From NCBI GenBank assembly GCA_035517415.1, contig DATIYW010000039.1, positions 1-11,027 of the forward strand: a stretch of 11,027 bases of DNA, given 5' to 3'. The DNA is from DATIYW01 sp035517415 (GTDB lineage: Bacteria > Acidobacteriota > Thermoanaerobaculia > Thermoanaerobaculales > Thermoanaerobaculaceae). Shown piece after piece: positions 1 through 5,815 of the stretch (position 1 is the first letter of the stretch; every line of letters begins with the position of its first letter). The position numbers and the translations under genes were made by a program. Under the pieces are notes generated by a model. That model was not told the origin of the DNA. It searched no databases and was given only the letters and a program-made list of their open reading frames with translations.

Positions 1-1
1 C

Positions 2-202
2 ATCGGCGTGGGTGCGCCCGCGACGGGCGCGGGCTCGTTCGCGCTCGTGGTCAACCGGGCGGCGACCGACCTCGACGCTGCGAACCGAGCGCGGTCGCGC
101 GGCGGCGAGTACCGCCTCGCGCTCGCCCCCGGCGACGCGACCGGCGAGCTGGCTGCCGGCGTCGCGCCGATCGGACTGTCCGCGGCCAGCGGCCTGCAGT
201 GA
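2..202 (+). CDS. C-terminal end of an unrecognised protein (5' end outside window)
   Basis: An open frame enters from the left edge and ends at TGA 200-202, leaving 66 residues. The visible part starts IGVGAPATGAGSFALVVN and ends GLSAASGLQ. It is rich in Ala and Gly, with an Arg-rich middle (NRARSRGGEYR). I recognise no family, signal or membrane segment. It is taken as coding because the frame stays open to the edge and ends just before the convergent stop of the barrel gene at 245, a normal gene-end arrangement. An open frame of this length in such GC-rich DNA is weak evidence by itself, so the call is tentative. Confidence 0.4.
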   Translation: MGVGAPATGAGSFALVVNRAATDLDAANRARSRGGEYRLALAPGDATGELAAGVAPIGLSAASGLQ

Positions 203-244
203 CCGCGACCGCCGCGGCGGGACGCGCCGCTCGGCCGCGCCTCG

Positions 245-958
245 CTACCGGCCGCCGAAGCTGAAGAGAAGTCCCCCGCTCATCTCGGTGTTGCGGAGCC
301 AGCGTCCCGAGTCCGCCCAGCCCTGGTCCTGGCCGAGCCGGCGCGTGCCGAGGTAGGTGGCACGCTCGCGCGCCTCGATCCGGACGCCGACCCAGGGCGC
401 GGCGTAGAAGCGGGCGCCGGCGGCGACGACCGCGCCGATCCGGTTGGTGCGGCGCACGCTGCGGTCCGGGAGGTTGATGTCGGGGCTGACGCCGGCGAGC
501 CCGGCGGCGAGGTAGGGGATGAAGTTGCCGCGGCGGAACACGCGCAGAGAGGTCGAGTCGAGGGTGCCGAAGTCGATGCCGGCGAACCTCGGTTCGGTGG
601 GGAAGACGCCGCCGGCGGGCCGGACGATGTCCGTCGGGCTGCGCCGGAACGCGACCTCGACGCCCCACTCGCGGCTCAGTTGCGCGCCGACCCAGAACCC
701 GTTGCACTGCTGGTCGTCGAGGGCGACCGTGTGGTCGAACTCCTGATTGCTGCCCTTGGCCAGGGTATTGCCGAGGAACTAGCCGAAGCTGTCGCCGATC
801 TCGATCGACCCGGGCGCGGCCTGCGCGCTCACCGCCCGCGGCACCGCCACGGCCGCGAGCGCCAGCGCCACGGCGAGCCACGAGCCCGCCCGCGAGGTCA
901 GGATCAGCTCACGATTGGGCGGTATCGGCGCGGCCCGCCAGCCACGCGGCGAGCACAT
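245..958 (-). pseudogene. Outer-membrane beta-barrel protein interrupted by an in-frame TAG
   Basis: Read from ATG 956-958, the frame gives a signal peptide (hydrophobic core WLAVALALAAVAVP, then AVSAQA, a type I cleavage-like site near residue 44). It then gives GSIEIGDSFG, a TAG stop at codon 60 (779-781), and a further 177 residues in the same frame to TAG 245-247. The part after the stop looks like a small outer-membrane barrel: alternating strands such as GFWVGAQLSREWGVEVAFRR, NFIPYLAAGLAG and GVRIEARERATYLG, and a last strand SGGLLFSFGGR with an aromatic near the C-terminus. Because the signal peptide and barrel share a frame, this looks like one nonsense change (TGG, TAC or CAG would each be one base away) or a sequencing error. 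The 958 start has a GGAGGG about 8 nt upstream but overlaps the end of the PilZ gene. No other ATG lies closer to the signal peptide. The protein would sit in the outer membrane; its ligand or role is unknown. Confidence 0.65.
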
Positions 959-1259
959 CGCGGTCGCCCTCCGCGACGTCGACGAACTCGACCCCGACCT
1001 CGACGCCGCCAGGGCGCGCGGGGAGCTCGTAGACCACTCGCGCCCGCACCCTGAGCACCTGGCGCGGCATCGAGATCAGCATCTCGACGGTCGAGCCGAC
1101 GCCCAGCGGGACGCCGTGGACGAACATGCAGCCGCCGCCGCCGAGCACCCGTGTCTTCGCCAGCGCCTCCGAGGAGTCGTCGCCGATCTTCTTGACCAGC
1201 ACGGCGTTCTCCGACGGGACGCGAGGGAAGCGACGTTGCAGCCTGGGCGGTTCCGGCAT
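909..1259 (-). CDS. Single-domain PilZ protein (putative c-di-GMP-binding family)
   Basis: This is a 116-residue protein consisting almost entirely of one PilZ domain. PilZ domains usually bind cyclic di-GMP and pass the signal to motility, polysaccharide or secretion machinery. The RxxxR motif is present near the N-terminus (R9-R10-F-P-R13). The second motif, normally [D/N]xSxxG, is degenerate: it reads VLGGGGCMF at 38-46, with V and G where the acid/amide and serine should be. The last strands fit the fold (VRARVVYE 71-78, EVGVEFVDV 87-95). There is no membrane segment or partner domain, so it should be cytoplasmic. ATG 1257-1259 has GAGGTGA a few bases upstream and a good promoter 30-60 nt upstream. 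The family call is firm. Actual c-di-GMP binding is uncertain because of the altered motif. Confidence 0.85.
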   Translation of the reverse strand: MPEPPRLQRRFPRVPSENAVLVKKIGDDSSEALAKTRVLGGGGCMFVHGVPLGVGSTVEMLISMPRQVLRVRARVVYELPARPGGVEVGVEFVDVAEGDRDVLAAWLAGRADTAQS

Positions 1260-1288
1260 CGGCTCACCTCACTCGAGGTTCACCGGTC

Positions 1289-1317
1289 AATGTACCAGCC
1301 GGGCATGCCCGATTCAA
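1289..1317 (-). promoter_or_regulatory. Sigma-70-type promoter of the PilZ gene with a palindrome in its spacer
   Basis: On the minus strand TTGAAT (1312-1317) and TACATT (1289-1294) are separated by exactly 17 bp, and the -10 is extended (TGgTACATT). The spacer contains the perfect 12-bp palindrome CGGGCATGCCCG (1300-1311). Transcription would start near 1282, leaving a leader of about 23 nt that carries GAGGTGA before ATG 1259. The -35/-10 match is the best in the window. An operator role for the palindrome is inference. Confidence 0.6.
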
Positions 1318-1401
1318 GCCGAACCGCGCGGTCGCGCCGGAGCGCCGGTCGAGGCGCGATCGCCGTGATCTCAACGCCGGCCGGGTTCCGGGCGCCGCTG
1401 C

Positions 1402-1407
1402 TACACT
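1402..1407 (+). promoter_or_regulatory. Extended -10 element upstream of the POT transporter
   Basis: TGcTACACT occupies 1399-1407, with the hexamer TACACT at 1402-1407, 42 nt before ATG 1450. No convincing -35 is visible 17 bp upstream, as expected if the TG extension carries recognition. It shares the divergent intergenic region 1260-1449 with the PilZ promoter; apart from these elements I see nothing else there. The ribosome-binding site before 1450 is weak (GGGAAGCGAGCG). Confidence 0.45.
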
Positions 1408-1449
1408 CGCCCGCGGCCGCCCTCCGGCCGGGAAGCGAGCGCCGAACCG

Positions 1450-2814
1450 ATGGGGACCCCCCAGCCGCAACGATTCCCGCGCGTCTTCTGGACCGCCAAC
1501 CTCACCGAGCTGTGCGAACGCGCCGCCTACTACTCGATGGCGAGCTTCGTCGTCATCTACCTCGGCCAGCTCGGGCTCGGCGATTACTGGCCGTCGCGCC
1601 TCAACGGCGCGCTGTGGACGCTGATCTACTTCCTGCCGATCCTCTCCGGCACGATCGCCGACCAGATCGGGTTCCGCCGCGCGCTGCTCGGCGCGTTCGT
1701 CCTCCTCACGGCCGGGTACTTCCTGATGGGCTACCCGGTGTGGTTCGGCGGCGCCCAGCTCAAGCCGGTGATCGAGCGCGAGCTCACCGCCGGCGCCTGG
1801 ACCCTGGCGCCGACGCTGGTGGCGATCGTGCTGATCGGCGTCGGCGGCTCGCTCGTCAAGCCGTCGATCCTCGGCACGGCGCAGAAGGTCGCCGGCGCAC
1901 GCGCCGCGCTCGCCTTCTCGATCTTCTACGTCGTCGTCAACGTCGGCTCGCTCACCGGCCGCGGCATCTCGTACTTCGTGCGCACCCGCACCAGCCTGGC
2001 GATGATCTACGCGGTGGCGATGGGCTGCGCGGTGGTGGCGTTCTTCGTCGTGCTGCTGTTCTACCGCGACGTCGAGGCCGCGCCGGGCGGCGCCCCGGCG
2101 CGGCCGCGGCGCAGCGTGCGGGAGATCGTCGTCGGCATGTTCCGCGTCCTTCGCAGCGGGCGGTTCGTGCTGTTCCTGACCGTGATCTCGGGGTTCTTCT
2201 TCCTCTACTACCAGGTCTACGACGTGCTCCCGCGCTACGCCAAGAAGGTGGTCGAGACCAACCCCGCGATGGACATCTACACGATGGCGAACCCGCTCAC
2301 CATCGTGCTGTTCCAGCTCCTTGTCACCAAGCTCTTCGGCAAGCTCAAACCGGTCCGCTCGATCATCGTCGGCATCGTCATCATCTCGCTGTCGATGGCG
2401 CTCAACTTGATCCCCATCCACGCCGCGGGCGGATTGCGCGCGGCGACCGCGGTCGGCATCCCGCTCGGCTCGCTCTTCGTCGTCCTGACGATCGCCGCGG
2501 CGGCGTTCGGCGAGCTGTTCACCTCGGCGCGGATGTACGAGTACGTCGGCGCGCTCGCGCCCAAGGGCCAGGAGGGGCTGTTCCTCGGCTACGCCAACCT
2601 GCCGCTCGCGATCGGCTCGTTCACCGGCGGGCTGGTCGGCCCGGTGATCTTCAACGAGGTGATGGCGAGCGGCGCGGCGCGCCGCGCCGACGGGCTGCTC
2701 GACCTGGACCCCGGCCGCAACGCCCGCGGCTGGCTGATCCTGATGACGATCGGGCTGCTCTCGGCGTTGTCGATGTGGCTGTTCAACCGGTGGCTGGAGA
2801 AGCAGAAAGACTAA
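1450..2814 (+). CDS. POT/PTR-family proton-coupled peptide transporter (MFS)
   Basis: This is a 454-residue inner-membrane protein of the proton-dependent oligopeptide transporter family, which imports di- and tripeptides with protons. The E-x-x-E-R motif of helix 1 is present (E20-L-C-E23-R24, then AAYYS). The second PTR2 signature is exact (FSIFYVVVNVGSL, 156-168), and the preceding GGSLVKPSILGTAQK segment (132-146) fits the first. A helix-10 type GEL glutamate lies at E355 (FGELFTSARMYEYVG). I count about 12 hydrophobic helices with a basic loop after helix 6 (near 215-235). It is slightly shorter than E. coli DtpA-type members (about 500). Start ATG 1450 is chosen because the motif then sits 20 residues in, as usual. 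The stop TAA overlaps the stop of the convergent IMPACT gene. Peptides are the expected substrate, but some family members carry other solutes. Confidence 0.93.
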   Translation: MGTPQPQRFPRVFWTANLTELCERAAYYSMASFVVIYLGQLGLGDYWPSRLNGALWTLIYFLPILSGTIADQIGFRRALLGAFVLLTAGYFLMGYPVWFGGAQLKPVIERELTAGAWTLAPTLVAIVLIGVGGSLVKPSILGTAQKVAGARAALAFSIFYVVVNVGSLTGRGISYFVRTRTSLAMIYAVAMGCAVVAFFVVLLFYRDVEAAPGGAPARPRRSVREIVVGMFRVLRSGRFVLFLTVISGFFFLYYQVYDVLPRYAKKVVETNPAMDIYTMANPLTIVLFQLLVTKLFGKLKPVRSIIVGIVIISLSMALNLIPIHAAGGLRAATAVGIPLGSLFVVLTIAAAAFGELFTSARMYEYVGALAPKGQEGLFLGYANLPLAIGSFTGGLVGPVIFNEVMASGAARRADGLLDLDPGRNARGWLILMTIGLLSALSMWLFNRWLEKQKD

Positions 2815-3224
2815 GACGGGGTCCGAGGTCCGGGGTCCGGGGTCCGCAAAGACGAAAGAAGGACCGCGATCGCCCCGGCGCCCGCCTCGCGGAACGCGCG
2901 CGAGACCCCGCCGACGCCGAGCTTGACCCCGCCGAACACGCGCGAGACGAGCAGCGCGCCCTCCAGCTCGTGACGCCGCAGCAGCTCGAGCAGCACCCGG
3001 CCGGGGTGACCGACCTCGCCGTCGTCCTTCGCGCGCTCCACCAGCGCGCCCGCGGCGCCGCGGCAACGCAGCGCCCAGCAGTGGTGGTTCGCCTTGCGGT
3101 GCTCCGCCCGCGCCGCGCGCACCCGCGCCGCGACCTCCTCATCGCCCGCGGCGGGGAACACCACCGCGTGGAAGCGCGAGCGCTCCTCGACGTGGCGGTA
3201 CTCGGCGGTGCGCTCGACCCTCAT
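2811..3224 (-). CDS. Short IMPACT/YigZ-family (UPF0029) protein
   Basis: From ATG 3222-3224 the product is 137 residues covering the IMPACT N-terminal domain: EYRHVEERSRFHAVVF (8-23), NHHCWALR (46-53), the conserved acidic stretch AKDDGEVGHPGR (65-76), and SRVFGGVKLGVGG (94-106), which matches the R-[YF]-[FY]-GGxKLGxGG signature with one change (V for an aromatic). E. coli YigZ is about 200 residues with a second domain; here that domain is absent. In eukaryotes IMPACT acts on translational control; the bacterial role is not settled. An in-frame ATG at 3273-3275 would add 17 residues, but it overlaps a -10-like TACGAT (3274-3279), so 3224 is preferred. The last ~12 residues are encoded by a heptamer repeat, and the TAG stop overlaps the transporter's TAA. 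Confidence 0.85.
   Translation of the reverse strand: MRVERTAEYRHVEERSRFHAVVFPAAGDEEVAARVRAARAEHRKANHHCWALRCRGAAGALVERAKDDGEVGHPGRVLLELLRRHELEGALLVSRVFGGVKLGVGGVSRAFREAGAGAIAVLLSSLRTPDPGPRTPS
2820..2847. repeat. Four tandem copies of a GGTCCGn heptamer
   Basis: The plus strand reads GGTCCGA, GGTCCGG, GGTCCGG, GGTCCGC in uninterrupted 7-bp units. It lies just past the transporter stop and inside the 3' end of the IMPACT gene, where it encodes the Arg/Pro/Asp/Gly tail RTPDPGPRTP. Since 7 is not a multiple of 3, gain or loss of a unit would shift the IMPACT reading frame and change its C-terminus. Confidence 0.9.
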
Positions 3225-3273
3225 CGCCGCCCCGACCGCCGCCGCGCCTGACGATCTCCGGGCATCGCCCGCC

Positions 3274-3279
3274 ATCGTA
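3274..3279 (-). promoter_or_regulatory. -10-like element for the IMPACT-family gene
   Basis: On the minus strand TACGAT lies 49 nt before ATG 3224 and overlaps the alternative ATG 3275. This spacing suits a -10 box and supports the downstream start. There is no TG extension or clear -35, so it is weaker than the other promoters listed. Confidence 0.3.
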
Positions 3280-3319
3280 CCCGCGCCCGACCGGTTTCGC
3301 GCCGTCGGCGCGCCGTGTC

Positions 3320-3325
3320 TAAAGG
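3320..3325 (+). promoter_or_regulatory. Weak -10-like element upstream of the TonB-like gene
   Basis: TAAAGG follows TG by two bases (TGTCTAAAGG, 3316-3325), 36 nt before ATG 3362. The last base departs from the TAnnnT pattern and no -35 is evident. Translation signals are clear: GGGAGG at 3351-3356, five bases before the start. Confidence 0.25.
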
Positions 3326-3361
3326 TCAGCAGCGGGCGAGTCCGGGCGAAGGGAGGCGGCG

Positions 3362-4099
3362 ATGTTCGAGAAGAGCCTGGTGGCGGCGCGGACGCGGAGC
3401 GAGGTCGGGCGCGCGATCGGCGTCCTCCCGCTCGCACTCGGCATTCACGCGCTGGCGTTCGGCGTCGTGCTCGCGGCGCAGCTCTGGGCCGTCCCACCGG
3501 TGCCGGAGCCCTACACCGTCGTCAGCATCTACCACCCACCCCAGGTGCCGGTCCCGGCCGGCAGCGCGGCGGAGAGCGGCAAGCGCCGGGAGCGGGATCG
3601 ACCGGCCCGACACAGCGCCGCCCCGGTGCAGCCGAGCGCGGTCCCGGACGAGCCGGCGAAGCCGGGCCCGCCCGAGGTGCCGAGCGGTCCGGAGCCGATC
3701 CCGGGGACGATCCCCGGCACCGGCGGAGCCGACGGGCCCGGCAAGGGCGACGGTCCGCGTGGGCCGGGTGGCGGCGCCGAGGTCGCCCCGGAGCTCGAGG
3801 TCATCCACGTCGTCGGCGGCAGGGTGATCGCGCCCGAGGCGATCTTCCACCCGGCGCCCGCCTACCCCGAGGCGGCGCGGCGGATGCGCCTGCAGGGCAC
3901 CGTGATCGTGCAGGCGACGATCGACACGTCCGGCAACGTGGTGGACGCGAGGGCGCTCCGGGGATTGGGATTCGGGTGCGAGGACGCGGCGCTCGAGGCG
4001 ATCCGGACGTGGCGCTACCGGCCGGCGACGCTCGACGGCCGGCCGGTGAGCGTGTACCTCACGGTGACGGTGACGTTCCAGCTCCGCGGCGGCGAGTGA
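3362..4099 (+). CDS. TonB-like energy transducer
   Basis: This 245-residue protein has the classic TonB order: a short cytoplasmic N-terminus (MFEKSLVAARTRSEVGR), one membrane anchor (about 18-42), a Pro/Gly-rich periplasmic linker (about 45-140), and a C-terminal TonB domain (about 160-242). The domain shows the YPEAARRMRLQGTVIV opening and the conserved ending AIRTWRYRPATLDGRPVS (213-230). It would couple the inner-membrane proton motive force to outer-membrane TonB-dependent receptors with ExbB/ExbD, none of which lie here. The anchor keeps the TonB-type histidine (H29), but the residue four before it, where E. coli TonB has Ser16, is Ala25. Start ATG 3362 is set by GGGAGG at 3351-3356. 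It is divergent from the IMPACT gene and appears to be transcribed alone. Confidence 0.93.
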   Translation: MFEKSLVAARTRSEVGRAIGVLPLALGIHALAFGVVLAAQLWAVPPVPEPYTVVSIYHPPQVPVPAGSAAESGKRRERDRPARHSAAPVQPSAVPDEPAKPGPPEVPSGPEPIPGTIPGTGGADGPGKGDGPRGPGGGAEVAPELEVIHVVGGRVIAPEAIFHPAPAYPEAARRMRLQGTVIVQATIDTSGNVVDARALRGLGFGCEDAALEAIRTWRYRPATLDGRPVSVYLTVTVTFQLRGGE

Positions 4100-4197
4100 G
4101 ATGACCCGCCCGGCGGCGCAGCCGGCGCTTGGGGACCCGCCGGTCGGGGCGCGGTCGCCGCCCCCGTCGGGAGGCTCGACGACCTTCCAACGCGCCA

Positions 4198-4221
4198 GCC
4201 GCGCCGGTCCGCCGGCGCGGC
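4198..4221 (+). terminator. GC-rich hairpin between the TonB-like gene and arfB
   Basis: A perfect 10-bp stem (GCCGCGCCGG paired with CCGGCGCGGC) encloses a TCCG loop. It lies about 100 nt after the TonB-like stop and 14 nt before the arfB -10-like box. There is no real T-run after it, so a classical intrinsic terminator is uncertain; insulation of the next promoter is a possible role. Confidence 0.35.
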
Positions 4222-4234
4222 GCTTCGTCCGCGG

Positions 4235-4240
4235 TAGGAT
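4235..4240 (+). promoter_or_regulatory. -10-like element immediately before arfB
   Basis: TAGGAT at 4235-4240 is eight bases from ATG 4249. Used as a -10 box, it would start transcription at or next to the ATG and give a leaderless mRNA. The AGGA inside it could instead act as a Shine-Dalgarno sequence with a 9-nt spacer, so the reading is ambiguous. Confidence 0.35.
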
Positions 4241-4248
4241 GGCCTCGC

Positions 4249-4674
4249 ATGGTCGAGGTCACGAGTGAGGTGGCGATCCCCGAGGACGAGCTGACGCTGA
4301 CCGCGTCGCGCAGCGGCGGGCCCGGCGGGCAGAACGTCAACAAGGTGGCGACCAAGGTGACGCTCTATTTCGATGTGACCGGATCGCCGAGCCTCTCCGC
4401 GGAGCAGCGCGCACGCATCCTCGAGCGCCTCGCGACGCGGATCAGCCGCGACGGCGTGATGCGCGTCACCTCGCAGGTCCACCGCACCCAGTCGGCCAAC
4501 CGCGCCGCGGCGGTCGCGCGCTTCGTCGAGCTCCTGCGCGAGGCGCTCGCCGACGCGGCGCCGCGCCGGCCGACGCGCGCCCCGCGCGCCGCGAAGGAGC
4601 GCCGGGTCGCGGCGAAGCGCCTGCGCTCGCGGGCCAAGGAGCAGCGCCGCCGGCCCGGCCCCGACGAGTGGTGA
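4249..4674 (+). CDS. arfB: ArfB-type peptidyl-tRNA hydrolase (ribosome rescue)
   Basis: At 141 residues this is nearly the length of E. coli ArfB/YaeJ (140). The catalytic GGQ loop is present as SRSGGPGGQNVNK (20-32, GGQ at 26-28), as in class I release factors, but there is no codon-recognition domain. The C-terminal tail is strongly basic with the ArfB signature RRPTRAPRAAKERRVAAK (106-123). In ArfB that tail enters the empty mRNA channel of a stalled ribosome so the GGQ loop can free the nascent chain from its tRNA. The product is cytoplasmic. Start ATG 4249 is chosen because MVEVTSEVAIPEDEL aligns with the family N-terminus. An upstream in-frame ATG at 4129 would add 40 Arg-rich residues not seen in the family. 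It stands alone, with its own promoter-like element and no operon partner. Confidence 0.93.
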   Translation: MVEVTSEVAIPEDELTLTASRSGGPGGQNVNKVATKVTLYFDVTGSPSLSAEQRARILERLATRISRDGVMRVTSQVHRTQSANRAAAVARFVELLREALADAAPRRPTRAPRAAKERRVAAKRLRSRAKEQRRRPGPDEW

Positions 4675-4683
4675 CCGTCCCCC

Positions 4684-4719
4684 GCGCCGCGGGCTAGGCG
4701 TGGCGCGCGCCCGCGGCGC
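4684..4719 (+). terminator. GC-rich hairpin between arfB and the radical SAM gene
   Basis: An 11-bp perfect stem (4684-4694 with 4709-4719) encloses a 14-nt loop, starting 10 nt after the arfB stop. Its position suits transcription termination, but no T-run follows. The stem could also isolate the closely following promoter. Confidence 0.4.
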
Positions 4720-4755
4720 CCGGCCCCGACGCGGGAACGGCGGCGACCCGACCGC

Positions 4756-4761
4756 TATACT
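4756..4761 (+). promoter_or_regulatory. -10 element giving a probable leaderless radical SAM mRNA
   Basis: TATACT at 4756-4761 is the closest match to TATAAT in the window and sits seven bases before ATG 4769. There is no Shine-Dalgarno sequence between or upstream of them (the gap is CCGCCCC). The predicted transcription start coincides with the ATG. No -35 stands out. Confidence 0.5.
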
Positions 4762-4768
4762 CCGCCCC

Positions 4769-5779
4769 ATGGCGGAGCGGTCCCTCGAGGTCTTCATCGA
4801 CACCACCAACATGTGCAACCTGCGCTGCCTGATGTGCACGTTCTCCGACCCGCGCGTCAGGCAGCTGCCGAAGTACGTGATGCCGTGGGAGCTGTACGAG
4901 AGGATCGCGACCCAGGTGTTCCCGCGGGCGGAGTACCTCACGCTCTCGTGCCTGACCGAGCCGCTGATGAACCGGGAGTTCTCCCGCTACCTGCGCTTCG
5001 CCGGGCAGTTCGAGGTGCCGCGGCTGGAGTTCGTCACCAACGCGCAGCTGCTCCGCGACGAGCACCTCGAGGCGTGCGTCGACGCGCGGCTGTGGCGCCT
5101 CGCGGTGTCGCTCGACGGCGGCGACAAGGGCACCTACGAGACGATCCGGCGCGGCGCGTCGTGGGAGAAGCTGGTCGCGAACATGCGGCGCGCCGGCGAG
5201 TTCTTCGCGGCGGCCTCCCACCGGCCCATCCTCCGCGTCATCATCACGCTGGTGCAGGACAACTTCCGCGGCGCGGCGGAGGCGGTCCGCACGGCGATCT
5301 CGTGGGGCGCGGGCGAGGTCGAGGTGCGCGAGACCTACCTGCTGCCCGAGATCGGGCTGGAGGAGCGGCAGCTGCGCGCGCTCGGCGAGGAGCTGCGCGC
5401 GGTGCTGCTCGAGTGCGCCGAGGTGTGCCGCGCCGCCGCGGTGCCGCTGGTGATCCTCAGCGACAACGCGCCCGGCCTCAAGGTGGACCTCTCCGGCATG
5501 CCGGTGTGCCACGCGCTCGAGCGGCGGATCGCGATCGCCGCCAACGGCGACGCGATGCCCTGCATGCTGTGGGCGCGGGCGCCGCTCGGCAACTTCCGCG
5601 AGATGAGCTTCGAGCAGATCTGGAACGGGCCGTGGCGGGCGCAGCTGCGGGCGCAGTTCGAGCGCGAGCGGCCGGTGTTCTGGTGCCCGACCTGCACGAT
5701 CTGCAAGGACGACCCGGGCGACGACGACGCCTACTTCCGGCTCCTCGCCAAGCCACGCCCGGTCGGCAGCGTCGGCTGA
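4769..5779 (+). CDS. Radical SAM/SPASM-domain protein, substrate unknown
   Basis: This 336-residue enzyme begins almost directly with the radical SAM cluster motif CNLRCLMC (C16-x3-C20-x2-C23), which binds the 4Fe-4S cluster that cleaves S-adenosylmethionine. The core continues through SCLTEPLMN (60-68), EFVTNAQLL (87-95) and LAVSLDGG (111-118), typical strands of the partial TIM barrel. The C-terminus has a SPASM-like auxiliary cluster region: C247, then NGDAMPC265, LGNFREMSFEQIWNG (273-287) and CPTCTIC (C306, C309, C312). SPASM proteins often modify peptides or proteins, but no precursor peptide gene, carrier or RiPP recognition domain is nearby. Start ATG 4769 is preferred over upstream in-frame codons because a -10 box lies seven bases before it and the motif then sits at the usual depth. 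Family confident; reaction unknown. Confidence 0.9.
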   Translation: MAERSLEVFIDTTNMCNLRCLMCTFSDPRVRQLPKYVMPWELYERIATQVFPRAEYLTLSCLTEPLMNREFSRYLRFAGQFEVPRLEFVTNAQLLRDEHLEACVDARLWRLAVSLDGGDKGTYETIRRGASWEKLVANMRRAGEFFAAASHRPILRVIITLVQDNFRGAAEAVRTAISWGAGEVEVRETYLLPEIGLEERQLRALGEELRAVLLECAEVCRAAAVPLVILSDNAPGLKVDLSGMPVCHALERRIAIAANGDAMPCMLWARAPLGNFREMSFEQIWNGPWRAQLRAQFERERPVFWCPTCTICKDDPGDDDAYFRLLAKPRPVGSVG

Positions 5780-5781
5780 GT

Positions 5782-5815
5782 CGTCCGCGCCCGCGGACGC
5801 GCCCCGCCCGCGTCC
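5782..5815. terminator. Two overlapping hairpins between convergent genes
   Basis: The 36-bp gap between the radical SAM stop and the TPM stop holds two stems that share bases: GTCCGCG with CGCGGAC (5783-5798) and GGACGCG with CGCGTCC (5795-5815). They cannot form together. The position suggests a bidirectional terminator; no T-run is present on either strand. Confidence 0.4.

Noticed and set aside
209..220. Perfect 12-bp palindrome CCGCCGCGGCGG after the first stop codon
   Set aside because: Only C and G in CCG-type units with no T-run; expected often by chance in this composition, so not called a terminator.
51..881. A 276-codon minus-strand frame overlapping the barrel gene
   Set aside because: Arg-rich, featureless translation. 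The alternative frame with signal peptide and barrel strands explains the region better despite its stop codon.
915..3251. A 778-codon plus-strand frame and a 600-codon minus-strand frame (1264-3066) across the PilZ, transporter and IMPACT genes
   Set aside because: Low-complexity Arg/Asp/Ala-rich translations with no recognisable domain, overlapping genes with clear signatures; GC-driven shadow frames.
3225..3497. A 91-residue N-terminal extension of the IMPACT-family protein from an upstream start at 3497
   Set aside because: The extension is Arg/Pro/Ala-rich, overlaps the divergent TonB-like gene and its promoter region, and is absent from the family.
4129..4248. A 40-residue N-terminal extension of ArfB
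   Set aside because: Arg-rich and not seen in ArfB homologs, which start close to the VAIPEDEL segment; the promoter-like box also favours 4249.
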